Part shown: positions 11,708 to 23,203 of the stretch, piece after piece
Position numbering within the stretch: position 1 is the first letter of the stretch
Layout of the letters: each line of letters starts with the position of its first letter
Made by a program: the position numbers and the translations under genes
Assembly: GCA_050084515.1 (NCBI GenBank)
Contig: CM114274.1
Span: 21,328,001-21,392,000, forward strand
Direction: 5' to 3'
Origin: Blasia pusilla
Lineage: Eukaryota; Marchantiophyta; Marchantiopsida; Blasiales
Length of the DNA stretch: 64,000 nt
The notes under the pieces: model-generated
The model's input: only the letters and a program-made list of their open reading frames with translations
Told to the model about the DNA's origin: nothing
Database searches by the model: none

Positions 11708-12825
11708 TTATCTCAGATCAAAGTTATAGTAGTCGATGTTATGAAGGTGATATGGTGCACAACTATGCACATAGTTCTTCCAAACCATACTATCACATCC
11801 CTCCAATAAGAGAATATTAGATGGCAATATATCACGCGCTCTCAACATGGTGCGGTGTGTCCTCCGATCACATCCAATGTTGTTGGTACCGTTTGTTGCA
11901 AGTAAACACAGTCTCCTTGATGAAACATCTGAATCATCAATCGATAACCACCTCCTCAAATAGTCGCATGCCTCAAAGTATCCTGATAATGTGTAATCGC
12001 CAAGTTCTCAAATATCATGGGCTTAACTCTCCAAAAAAAATTCAACCCACTAAGAACATCTTGCATACATACATCAAGGTCATCGAGATTCAATATTTCA
12101 CTAGCATCATGACGATTGGCAACAAGTAAATGAAGATCCATGCCATAAAATGACAAGTTTGATGAGAGAGATGCTAAGGATGTCTGCCAACTATAACCAT
12201 ATCCCATCACCAACCATTGAAACTATAGGTTTCAATCCCCTAGGTGACCTTTGTGCAACCCATACTTACGTAAATCCCTTTTCACCGTCTCAACAACTCT
12301 CTCTGCTAGTCCAACCGTATTAGGATGATCTTGCAAAGTAGTGCGGTGGTCGATCAAGGCTTGATCACACAAGGCCTGAAACTCCCAGTGAAACTCTCTA
12401 CCCTTGTCCATCAACACCTCACTTGGTGTGCCATAATGACTCAACCCTTGATCTAAGAAGGCGTACGCTACTCCCTCACTAGCTTTGTCAAGCAATGCAA
12501 CCAAATCTAGCCACTTTGAGAAGTGCTTAACCATCACCAACATAAAAAACTATGGTGCTCTGTCAAAGGCAATCTTGAAAACTTCAAACTCCATCTATAG
12601 CGTAAACCCATAATCGGTGGTGGATGCAACTGTGGATTCAGAGAATTGAATGATGCTCAAATTCGATCACATACCACGCATTTGGTAATAAATTTCTTAA
12701 CATTAGTCTGCATGTCTTATCACCAATACTGTATCTACAACAAGATGTATGCTCGCTTTACTCCAAAGTGACCCAACTCCTCATGGGCGCGCTACACCAA
12801 TCATCCTCTTTATGAAGGATGAGGC
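11708..12825 (-). pseudogene. G2 integrase
   Basis: Remnants correspond to G1: MVKHFSKWLDLVALLDKASE, VLMDKGREFHWEF, AERVVETVKRDLRKYGLH and the C-terminal stretch VWKNYVHSCAPYHLHNID. The second catalytic Asp region is present but altered (MDKG where G1 has TDQG). Several frameshifts separate the pieces. Confidence 0.8.
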
Positions 12826-12843
12826 ACTACGAATACTCTACCA

Positions 12844-13239
12844 CAGAGTTGCATACATACAAAATCCGTGTTCGTGGACTTTTCCGTGTCCGTGGATATA
12901 TGTCCATCCTAGGGATAGATATGATTGTGCAGGCCTGACCGCCCACATTCCGCACCCAGGTCACCTTTCCTACACTTGATTGATCGTGAATCGCACACGA
13001 TCTTGGCCCGCATCCTTCCAATGACCTTGGCCTGCTTTGGACCCGCGTCTAGCCTGCATCCAACCTGCGTGGGAGAGACACTAGCTGCAACCCGCACCCA
13101 TCCTATACAAGCTAGGTCCATTTTTTTACAAAAAAAATGAAATTTTCTTATTAAAAAAAATTGGTGGCCCGCGTCCAACCTGTGCAGACTATGCGGGCAA
13201 GACGCAAGAAAAGCATGGGCTAGAAGCAAGAGGGTCACA
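12844..13239. mobile_element. 396-bp insertion in G2 with direct repeat CTACCA
   Basis: Comparison with G1 shows extra DNA at this point. The hexamer CTACCA occurs at 12838-12843 and again at 13240-13245, as expected for a target duplication. The insert is non-coding, contains repeated variants of CCCGCATCC/CCTGCATCC and two A/T-rich tracts near 13120-13160. I could not assign it to a family (SINE or small non-autonomous DNA element). Confidence 0.5.
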
Positions 13240-13245
13240 CTACCA

Positions 13246-13975
13246 TCCTCCCAAACTCATAAGACATGCGTTCCCTCCCACCAGAACCATCTAGCTTGTT
13301 GTAGGATCCAATTCCACTCTCTAGCATCCACTTTGCTTGCGACATTGCTTGTACGCATGTACTCCAAGACTATCCCTTCCTTGTGGATATCTCGGCCACT
13401 TTTCACCTCTAGATACATGGACTCTCCATCCAAGTCCAAAAATTTTGGCTCTCAATAGCCAATAAATCCATGTGTCATCCAAACACCATCTCCTCATCAC
13501 TCTCTCCATGCCAAAAACCTCTAGTCGCATCTCGCTGACTCAGGCATGGATTACGGCTTAACCCATCTGCATCTCGATTAAAGTCAATATAGCACCTAGA
13601 AATCATACTCTTGCAACAATATAGCCTATCTAACAAGCTTTCATGTAAGCTTGTTGCACTTCATCAACCACTTAAGTGTTTGATGATCAATAATGAAGGT
13701 AAAAGGGTTGCCGAATAAGCAACACCTAAATGCTCTAGCCAGACACTCACCCTCATATGAGCTATACTTCGTCTTTGCAATGTTGTTTGAGCAACTAGCA
13801 TAAGCCACCATAAACTCTATATCCTACTCCAAGGCCCAACATAATTCAATCTGTATGCAACTAGAAGGGACGCCCCCTCATAGGTCTCCTCAATATAGGT
13901 GTGGATGTCAATATGTCCTTGAGTAGTTGAAATGCTCTCTCTTGCTCATCCCTCGTGGTGGGCGTGGTAACATGC
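13246..13975 (-). pseudogene. G2 RNase H remnant
   Basis: DNA-level similarity to G1 at about 2040-2770, including the counterpart of the TDHQPLKW region near 13650-13700 and of YASRSNN near 13800. No frame remains open. Confidence 0.65.
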
Positions 13976-14672
13976 TTGTCAGCCATATTACTATGGCCAC
14001 CTTTGATTCACTTGTAGTATCAAGCATTGGAGTTGAGTTATCGAACGCCACTCAACATTTTTGGCATTGTCAAGAGTATTGCATATGTCTAGTCATCGAT
14101 CGCTACGCACTAATTGATTGTGAGTACCAACCACCAATGAAATTCAATGGCTTTTTGGGTAATGGGGTTGATTTTTTTTTTTCTGCTATGCTTAGTGATT
14201 GGTAGTCATTAAATGTTGATCGAGTATTATGCCATGATGCTTGTAACTGCACGACCAATTACCATGCCATGTTGCTTGTGGTTGCACTACACCATCTTGA
14301 TTATAGATCCGCATCAGCTTGGAGATGCAAAGCGCTTGTTTTTTATAAAGAAGGGGATCCCGCTGCTTGTCGCATCTTGTAATCAAGTATGGTGTTGTAT
14401 GTATCCATTCTATGTCGCGATTGCGACACTTTATCATGGTAATCACATTTCACCATCAAGGAGGAGTGAGTATCGTCAACATTGTGGAGTACCATTTATT
14501 GACGGGGGAGTTTATCTTTATGAATGAGTTCAGATTGAGTTTTCACTTCTTAAGGAGTGACATTGAGATGGTGTTCAAGTTACCCATTCTAGTCCTTTGC
14601 CTACATGTGTGAGAGATTTTTGTATGTTGGATATCCGTTGTAGTATTTGGATTTGTGCGGATGCTTGGAGCC
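13976..14672. other. unassigned DNA
   Basis: Only short incidental open frames. No recognisable domain or repeat. Confidence 0.4.
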
Positions 14673-15256
14673 GAGGAGCGGTAAGAGGAGAGGAAGAGAG
14701 GAAGAGAGGAAACTAACTTCAACCCAAAGAGATCCTTTTTTTAAGAGAGTTTCCTATGATTTGAAGAGAGTTTCCGTTAGGTTGAAGAGAGGACAAATTT
14801 TTGTGAATTTTTTTGCACTTTTTTCTCAGTGCTTAGGCACTCCTTTAGATTTTTCTTCCCTCTTCCATATTTTGGCAACCCATCTGAATCCGACGGGTTG
14901 CAATTTGCACAAAATTTAAAAAACTGAAAAATCATTGGAATCATAAATGTGGAACAAATCACTTTTTCCATCCAAGGTCTGGAAAAAATCTATCATTTGC
15001 CCTAGGCTGAATAGAGTTCAAGCTCAAAGTGAAGGTTCTCGCAAATGAAAGTACAATCTAAGACCTCATTTTCCATTTTTAAAGTGGTTTTTTTAAAATA
15101 CTTTGCACTTCTTTGAGGGACATAATTGGTTGGTGGATTCCTACTCCTACCTCCGACTCTCTTAAAACTACAAGCAACACATAGTACATATGCTAACAAG
15201 GGAAATATCTTTTCCCACTTGTCTCTCTTTGGACAAAGTCATCGTAGGAACATGTG
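14673..15256 (-). mobile_element. MULE terminal fragment (copy M2)
   Basis: It begins at the element terminus (here GAGGAGCGGTAAGAGG) with the purine-rich subterminal tract and one palindrome near 14878-14903, and reaches into the SWIM exon. It stops within the SWIM finger at 15256, where the terminus of another unit (GAGGTGCGGTAAG) begins. A younger unit has therefore inserted into this older copy. The gene's stop codon has changed to TAA. Confidence 0.8.
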
Positions 15257-15663
15257 GAGGTGCGGTAAGAGGAGAGGAAGAGAGGAGAGAGGAAACTACC
15301 TTCAACTAAAAGAGATACTTTTTTTTGAAGAGAGTTTCCTACGATTTGAAGAGAGTTTCTGTTGGGTTGAAGAGAGGAAACTTTTTGTGTGAATTTTTTT
15401 GCACTTTTCTGCTAAGTTCTTAAGCATTCCCATAATTTTTTTTCCTCTTCCACATTTGGCAACCCCTTTGAGTCCGACGAGTTGGAAATTGCACAAAATT
15501 TAGAAAACTGAAAAATCAATGGAATCATAAGTGTGGAACCAATCACTTTTTCCATCCAAGGTCTGGAAAAAAACTATCATTGGCCTTGGGCTGAATAGAG
15601 TTCAAGCTCAAAGTGAAGGTTCTGGAAAAATGAAAGTACAATCTAAAACCTCATTTTGCATCC

Positions 15664-16326
15664 TCAAAGTGGTTTGTTTAGAATACTTCCCACTTCTTTG
15701 AGGGACATAATTGGTTGGTGGATTCCTAATCCTACCTCCGACTCTCTTAAAACTACATGCAACACATAGTACCTGTGCTTACAAGGGAAATACCTTTTGC
15801 CACTTGTCTCTCTTTCGACAAACTCATCACATGAACATATGGGAAAGCAACAGATGTGCACCACATACATCCCTCTAACACTTGAATTTACAGTGTTGTT
15901 CCTGACCCAATACATCCTTCCTATTCCATTGCCACTGTGGACATCTTTTGTGGCGATGATCTCTAGCTGATGCAATTCGCTTTGCTTTCTCCACCGTTGG
16001 CCTACACATTCTGTTTCTCTTCAAACCATTTCTAGACTCAAACAGAAATAGTGGATTGCGATCATCCACCTTCTTCAGGTACTTGTTGACATCAATCTTG
16101 GGTTGAATACAAAATGCAAAGGTCTCTGTATTGCGAACATGCTCTGAGCTTCCTCCGTCTACGAGTCTGAAACCGACACTTGTAAGATTGTCCACTTCGT
16201 CTTGAGTGCAATTCGTACTTGCGGCGATGGGCCAAATTTTGGGGTTATTCCCGGATCTCCAATGGCAGCCGGATAAGACTTGCGGAAAGCGCAAGATTCA
16301 TTTGGGCAGAAGAAGTACTTCAATTG
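15664..16326 (-). pseudogene. MULE transposase C-terminal exon part (M3, continues as M5)
   Basis: The SWIM finger (CSCDEF then CKH) and the C-terminal tail ending in SILNKPL are present, with two overlapping frames indicating a frameshift near 15900. The right edge stops at TACTTCAATTG (16316-16326), and the coding sequence resumes at 29876 after the nested 13.5-kb unit. M3 and M5 are therefore one interrupted gene. Confidence 0.82.
16316..16326. repeat. left target-site duplication of unit E1
   Basis: TACTTCAATTG occurs here and again at 29876-29886. The uninterrupted sequence is visible in other M copies (for example 41221-41231), confirming that this is a duplicated target. Length 11 bp, within the 8-11 bp range of Mutator-like elements. 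Confidence 0.88.
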
Positions 16327-16585
16327 GGGGTTGGTATTCTGGCAAGAGAGAGGAAGAGAGGAGAGGAAGAGAGGAAGAGAGGAGAGTCTCTCTTCAAAAC
16401 AAAGGGCCAAATCCGCCTCTTCTCTTCAAAACTTGTTGACATATTTGAAATTTTTGTTTGCTTTCAAATTCATGAAATCTTTAGAAGAGAGTGGCTAGTG
16501 GTCCACATTCGGTCCTAAAGAAACCTCCTTTTTCCAGGGATGAAAAAAATTTAGACATCATAAGACCACTACAAACATTTTTCCA

Positions 16586-16840
16586 TCACTCTCCATGTGA
16601 GCCTAAGTTTCTTAACATTTCCTGTCTTGGTCTACAATAAGCAGTGCCCATGGGTTTTATTGTTGGAGGACCACCCGGATGGGCATCGGTACGAAGCCAA
16701 CCTCTCTTTTTGTAGGGATTGTTGCCTGCATCATGGCCTCCCCTGAATTGCCTCATAACCAACTTTATGTTGGTTATGAATGGTGTCTGCTCAAGACCAA
16801 CTTTGTGAAATATGAACACATGAGACAATAATTGAACCAA
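16586..16840 (-). other. open reading near the P-side end of E1, unrecognised
   Basis: An 84-codon minus-strand reading, perhaps an exon preceded by palindrome-bearing intron-like DNA. It includes HVFIFHKVGLEQTPF and the Gly/Pro-rich AHPGGPPTIKPMGTAYCRPR. It faintly recalls the strand/loop region between the catalytic motifs of permuted methyltransferases, but I cannot support that. It lies downstream of the P1 stop. Confidence 0.3.
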
Positions 16841-16899
16841 AAGATTGTTAGCAGTCTCGAGTAAAGAGGAAGTGATGTCCCTTCATTCAGATCCTCCCA

Positions 16900-17340
16900 A
16901 CCCGTCGGAATTTTATAGGTTGCAACTCTTGCAACCCATCGGAATCAGATGGCTTGCACCCCTTGCAAGCAAGCTCACCATAAAAAAGGAAATATTTTGA
17001 TAAGTGATTCCCTTCCACCCTGCACCCACAAAAATCTCACGGGTTAGGAATCCGAAATGGCAATCCGACAGGTAGTAGGAATCCTGCACATCTTACACAA
17101 GAAAAGAAGCCTACAACTGGTTTGACATATGTAGGGGAACGAGCAAAAAGTTAAGAAGCCCGCCACAATGCGTCAGAAGTTGGTCTCATAGGGAAAGAGT
17201 CCGATCACTCAAGCATCCAACCTGTCGGAATCCGACAGCTTGCCTGGAAATGGTTAAAAAGTTGCAGTGGGCAAAAAGCTTAAAGTTGCAACCCGTCGGA
17301 ATCATACGGGTTGCAAAATTGTAATTCTGAGTAGCTAAAA
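16900..17340. repeat. degenerate palindromes in the E1 left arm
   Basis: Four imperfect copies of the GCAACCCGTCGGA dyad near 16905, 16938, 17219 and 17287. Confidence 0.75.
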
Positions 17341-18160
17341 GAACACAATCCACAAGTCCAACAAAATATTTCCAGCAAACTTTTACAAACACCATTATCC
17401 GTTGAAAAAATCTCGTCCTTCATTACCTCGGAAGGAACCTCGGAAATGTACATTTGACCTAGTCTATGATTTCTTCAACCTCATTATCTACAAATTTACT
17501 CCTAACTCTCCTAGGTTCTTGAACAAAAGGAATATCCTGGGATACAAGTGGCTCCTCTGGCTGATTGTATACAGGGATCGAAAATGTTGGTGAATTCGAG
17601 AGCCTTGGCCCCCCCCTTGGTACACCATAACGATCCCATGTAATCTGATTTGAGTCCCACCGCCTTCCTCGGCAGTATATCTTGTACGCTCTGCAATGTG
17701 ACACCCATCCAGTATCAATATGTGCTCCGTCCTTGGTAATACCATGATGGCAATCCCACAGGTAGTAGGAATCCAACACGTCTAAGAGAAGAAAAGAAGC
17801 CTACGCCTTCTTTTACGAGTTGAGGGGAAGGTGCCAAAGTGAAGAAGCCCGTCATACTGCCTTTTAAGTTGGACCAACAGGGAAAGAGTCCGATCAGCAA
17901 CCTGCCGGAATCCGACAGGTTTCCTGGAAGTGGTAAAAAGGTGCAGTGGTCAAAAAGCGCAAAGTTACAAGCAGGAGAAATCCGACGGGTTGTGAAATAG
18001 AAGTCCGCGGAGTACATAGACGATCACATTCGAAAAGACATAAAAAATGTTCAGAAAACTTTTAGAAGCACCACCATCATTCGAAAAAATCTTCTCCTTT
18101 ATTACATCCGAAAAAAGCTCGGAACTGTACATTTGATCTATTCTATGAAATCTTTTGACT
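17060..18160. repeat. diverged tandem duplication of the P gene 3' end
   Basis: Segments at about 17060-17470 and 17750-18160 align along their length. Both have GGCAATCCGACAGG/GGCAATCCCACAGG, AAGAAAAGAAGCCTAC, two palindromes, and a final GTACATTTGA. The P 3' region has therefore been duplicated, with substantial divergence between copies. Confidence 0.65.
17459..17745 (-). other. possible duplicated, diverged P-gene tail exon
   Basis: A minus-strand reading of about 95 codons, ending SKFVDNEVEEIID and stop, with a Pro-rich stretch before it. The DNA just before and after its stop aligns with the region downstream of the P1 stop at about 18130-18165. It is therefore a second tail of the same gene or an alternative terminal exon. 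Function unknown. Confidence 0.35.
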
Positions 18161-18594
18161 CATCATCAAATAACTCCCTAACCCAAACGCTGCAGTCAAG
18201 CTAGGTCTTTGAGTTCTTTGAACTCACTCGTCATCGTCCGAGAGCTCTTGCAATATTACTTTCGGCCTTGCCCTCCCGATTTTCGGAATCGTTGGAAGTG
18301 AAGATGGTGTCACTACCAATGGTCGGTCTGGAACGGGAGCTCTCGGCTTTGGTGGAGAGTTGTACGCCCCAATGAGCCTCTCGTATTCTCCCTTTGCCTC
18401 CTTGCAAAGGTCAAACAGTTCTTGCCTTCCCTCGAGGCAGAGAATGTTCCTGCCACTCTGCCAGGCACCTTTGATACTCGCCCCTGAAAGTCCCACTAAG
18501 TCGATCACCAAGTCACCTGGCCTTGAGCAGAGCTCGATGAGCGTTTGCATCAAGGCTGGCGACTTTTCCCTTCCTCCAAGAAGTGGGGTACCGT

Positions 18595-19862
18595 TGTCAT
18601 GTCGAGAGTCTTTTTTCGAGTAAGGGCAGGCCTTCTAGCTGTGACAGACGCGGTCGATGCAAGATGAACTCTTTGAGAGGATCTCCTTTTTCAATATAAA
18701 ATTATTATGTATACTCTCCATTCTCTCACAATAGGTATCACAAAAGGAAGTTTCGAGGCGATCACTTCTTCGTAACATCGGACCCCAAAATTCCTAACTA
18801 TTAAACCCCTATAAACTATTTTACGCTTGTATACGAGGAAGATAGCACAACTAGTATTAAACCTTGCTTGAGCAGGCCTATTGACGTCCATGGATTGCTA
18901 TATAAGGATATACAAAGTACAACCCCATGTCCTTCCATATATGACGATAGGAAGGATCACCGGAGTTGGAGATTGAATGACCTGGTTCATGAACGCCTCC
19001 CCAAAGTGATAAACTAAATAGCGAGTGAACCAGTGCCTATCTACAAAGAGTATCTTGACATGGTATGGATTAAAGAAAGAAAAGTCGGGCACAACTCGCG
19101 CTCCACCCCTATCCATGCTTGACAGACATTCTCTACTCTCCTCAAGAATGGGTTTTGGCGGAATTATTCTCCCAAGCCATTATCATTAGGGAAGTAACAA
19201 GCCAATACATTCACTATTTTAGTATGACTAAACTCTTCTAAGGTAACAAACCTCTCATCTCCACACACACACACACACACCACACTCTAGAAACCTCTCG
19301 AAGAATAGACCATGGTCAAGTTATTCTCCCAAGAGGGATGATCCACTCTCATTGGAAGAGCAAGCAATCCCAAAGTCATACACTCAAGAGTGACACGAAA
19401 GACTCAAGATGTGGAATAGAAGGTGATGAACCCTTGAAGGTCCCTCCTCTTTATATACTCACAAGGGATCCACAAAAGTATGAAATAGAGCTTATCTTAT
19501 CTTGTGCCACATGGCTTCCTCTCAAGGCTTAACCAATCACATTTTGACACAAGTAGATTTCCTCTTATCTCTTCCAAAATATCCTCTTTTACCCACTTGA
19601 TATTTTCCAAATTACCCCAACTAACCTAGCCACCAACCAAGACTACTTTTGATTTTCATTAAAGCAACTACTTTACTTTTATAAGTCATCTTTTATTTAT
19701 TACCTCTTTTTCTAAAGTTGGGCCTGCATAAAAGAGGCACCATAAAGAGGTTTAAACATAAGAATTTCCTTTTTCTAAGCCAATTTACTTAATACTAATG
19801 ACACTCTATCTAACACTTAATGACGAAGGAATTTACATATTGGTTGATTTTACTATACGACA
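18595..19862. mobile_element. solo LTR, family C, inside P1 exon 4
   Basis: A 1,268-bp insertion starting TGTCATGTCG and ending TATACGACA, flanked by CCGT (18591-18594 and 19863-19866; five bases ACCGT if the shared A is counted). The uninterrupted exon is seen at 36937-36950. It has TG...CA ends, a TATA-like TTTATATACT near 19451 and no internal retrotransposon genes. Confidence 0.75.
19262..19282 (+). repeat. (CA)n microsatellite
   Basis: About ten CA repeats within solo LTR C. Confidence 0.9.
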
Positions 19863-20008
19863 CCGTCTTGCATGTAAATTCCTGGGGGGGAATTGTACAA
19901 ACTATCTAAGCTGTACCCATCTGAGCATGGATCCACAGGATCCTGGATCTTGAACACCTGGAAGTTGTGCTCGGGCCGAACGAAGCACTAAATGCAAGAG
20001 TGGTCCAT

Positions 20009-20459
20009 CTGTAAAGAAGCACGTTGGAAAGAATGTCAGCAACTTGGCATAATGTGCAACATGTCACCAAAGAACTCCGCTTGACCCTAGAGAACTTTTT
20101 TCAAATACTAACATTGGAGCAACCTGTCGCAGTCCGACGGGTTGTTTTGTCCATGACCAACCTGTCGGAAGGCGACGGGTTGCTGGCTAAGAGTAGTCCA
20201 TGCTTGGCTCAGAGCAACCCGTCGCTTTCTGACGGGTTGCAGCTTTCCGGAAATACAGGGAAAAACCATAAGCAACTGCAACCCGTCGGGTTTTGACGAG
20301 TTGCAGGTACACCGGCGTTTTCCCTATGTTTTTGGGAAAGATGCAACCCGTCGGAAAGCGACGGGTTGCTCTAAGCCAGCAACCTGTCGCCTTCCGACGG
20401 GTTGCTCATAGACAAAAACAACAGAGATATACTATCTAGAGACAAGAATAGAGCCCTAC
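20009..20459. repeat. palindromes in P1 intron 3
   Basis: Intron with acceptor TTCTTTACAG, containing six dyads of the GCAACCCGTCG family between about 20120 and 20410. The centres vary (for example GAAAGC, CCTTCC), but the arms are mostly conserved. The intron separates the exons carrying motif IV and motif I of the methyltransferase-like domain. Confidence 0.85.
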
Positions 20460-22464
20460 CCGAATCTGACTCGTCGCGGATTGGAGTGTCTACTCGTTCT
20501 TGATGATCCACGATTGCGCCGTCCTCCACTTCAGCGACCTCTTGACGCACTAGAGGTTGAAAAGCTTGTCCTCGCTCCCTCTAGTCAACACTAAGAAGCA
20601 GCCCCTGTCACTCAGATAAGCGTCTGCAAAGGAGAACAATAGCGCGATCTGGTCATAAGAGAGGGGAACATTCCAGTCAGGTACCCCGTCCAACGGATTC
20701 TCGTTCCACAATCGCAACCCCGAGGGCAGATCAGCGATCAATAGATCCACCGCCACGTACCTCTTCAACCACTCCATTCACCGTCCAGGGAGCGTGCCCG
20801 TTTCGTTGGAGCTTCCATCCCAGCGTTGTCAATTTATCAATGCCGGGTGTCGACGCTTGAGAACTGAAGCTTTTCAGCTCATCCAATAAATTCGTGAACT
20901 GAAGGAGGACGCTTGTCTGGGTCGTTGTTTCTCTATGTCTTCCCAAGGATGATGGACTGTATTCTCCTTGGGACAACCCTAACACCTCTCGCTTCCGCTT
21001 CTCCCGAGTCTGCGGACGGCTTGTCGGGGTCTCTATGACCTCAGACTTTGGTGGGGTTTTTTTTGCGGAGGACCTGGTCGGACCCTCTTTCCCCGCTCGC
21101 CCGGAAGATTTTGCCTTTGGCCTTGAATCTTCAACCTCTCTTTGGGAAGACTCGGCCTCGGAATTCTTCCCTCCCCTCGCCTTGCCTTTGAGACCCGCTG
21201 TGGATTTGTCTTTGGCTGTGCGGACCTTTGAAGCCAACTCAGCTGTCTCGAGGGCTTGCTCTTCCGCATCTCCTCCGAAGAAGTCTTCAGGCTGCACAAA
21301 ATTGGGGATGTCGTCCCGTCCTGAGGCCAGTGCATCATGAAGCACTCGTAAATCTTTCTCAGTGATGTCTTCAGGGTTGTTGAAGTCCAGCCAAATCGGG
21401 CAATTCTCCACCTCCCAATCGGATATGTGCTGAGCCATCTCCGTGTCGTACATGGATAATGTCTCTCCATCAGGAAACAAAGCCCACAATTTCAAGGATG
21501 CCAGTATTTTTCCCCAGGTACCTGCATTCTACAATGGACGAGGTACCTGTAGACCATCCCTTGGGCAGCTCTTAGTCTAACTGAATCGGCCGCCTGATCC
21601 TGAAGATCTCGCTTCTTCTTTGCTTGATCCCATTTGTTCCCCTCGATTTCTTCGTCAAGGTCTGCCTGAGGGAGGACGCAAACCTTGAACATCGTCTTGA
21701 ATCCTGGGTTTTTGATTGGCTTGTCCCGGATGTCGTCGAGCTAAACCTCAAAATCTACAGCACTTTCCAGGTTTGCTTCATCCGGAATGGGCTCTAATCT
21801 TTTGAGCTCCGCTTGGAGACCGTCCCGCACGGACTTTTCAATAACCCGCAACGCGTCCCAGAACGACCATTCGCGGAGCCAGTGGGAGATCAAACACACC
21901 CGGAGGATTGTGTGCCACTCTCTTCTAGGCCTCTGTGCCCTCGAGACTGATTTTCATCACTCGCATCCTCCTAAACTCGCTTATTCCGGACAACGTGAAC
22001 CGATGCACGCGATCCAGGGACACTTTCTCCCCAATCCGACCTTCCGCTGGCGCTTGATAATCGCCTTTAGCTCCTTGTAAAACTCCGGACCAAGTTCGGG
22101 ATTGAGAATGCTCATGTAGCCCTGCATCTTGCTTGCCGTGTATTTCGTGGCTGCAGATACTCCAACTTGGATGAATTTCGCGCGCTCAGACCTAGATACT
22201 TTCTCCCTCCGCTCCTGCTCCAGTGCAGCGCTCTTCTTCGCGGCCTATATCTTCGACCAACAAAGGATTGTTACGGCTGCATCTTGGGAAATAAACTTAT
22301 TTGCCCAAGTCTTCTTTTTTATATGTGCACCCTTTGCAAGCATCTGATTTACCAGGGCGTCGCCCAAGAACCCCTTGTACTCTGCCGGGTGCGTCGTAAG
22401 CACCTTCCTCACCCGATCGCAATCCTGGATCCAGTGGTGGGTAACATTCCCCTCCGATTCAATC

Positions 22465-23203
22465 CTGCACATCCAAACTCAATTTGTAAGTTACATGGGT
22501 TCTTGCAACCCGTCGGACACCGACGGATCGTCACAGCTCAAGGTCGGATTCAAGCAACGAGCTAAATGATGCAACCCGTCGGAGTCCGACGGATTGCATT
22601 CACATTTGTGAATGTCTGGTTTCAACCCGTCGGACTCCGATCGGTTGTCAGATAGTCCGTATCAAATGTGAACATAGCAACCCGTCGGATTGATTTCGAC
22701 AGGTTGCGCAATTGCATGGAAAGCTGCAATTTGACTGCAAAAAGGTAGCTTCCAACTTCCAAATGCAACCCGTCGGACTCCGACGAGTTGCTTTCGGCCA
22801 AAAACATAAAAAAAACCTCCAAACAGCTTCGAGTCAAGCAACCCGTCGGACTCCGACGAGTTGCTTTGGGCCAAAAACATACTAAACCTGTGGTCGGTCA
22901 AACAACTCGTCGGAGTCCAACGAGTTTCTTTCTTCAAAAAACATCCAGAAAAGGGGGCGAGTCGAGCAAATTGTCGAACTCCGACTAGTTGCTTTCGGCC
23001 AAAAACATCCTAACTTCTGCCGTCATTCGAGCAACTCGTCGGAGTCCGACGAGTTGCTTTCGGCCAAAAACATCCTAACCCATTCATCAATCGAGAAACT
23101 CGTCGGAATCCGATTAGTTGCGTTTGGCCAAAAGCATCCCAACAACAGTGGCGACCCAAACAACTTGTCGGAGTCTGACACTTTGCAGCAAGAAGAAACT
23201 TAC
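22465..23203. repeat. palindrome array in P1 intron 2
   Basis: Intron of 739 bp with donor GTAAGT and acceptor GTGCAG. It holds about a dozen dyads, roughly 65-75 bp apart, joined by a shared spacer (TTTCGGCCAAAAACATCCTA). Several have the matched arm change CAACTCG/CGAGTTG, for example the perfect dyad at 23033-23059. It lies between the ParB exon and the next exon. Confidence 0.88.

Larger units (their letters stand above)
11555..13975 (-). mobile_element. Ty3/gypsy G2, strongly decayed, same lineage as G1
   Basis: Minus-strand remnants of RNase H, integrase and PHD finger align in order with G1, with many stops. The reverse transcriptase, protease and gag are missing. The integrase is interrupted by a 396-bp insertion. 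Confidence 0.8.

Noticed and set aside
16340-16400. GAGAGGAAGAG tracts as ordinary microsatellites
   Set aside because: They occur at the same place beside every unit terminus, so they are part of the element ends.
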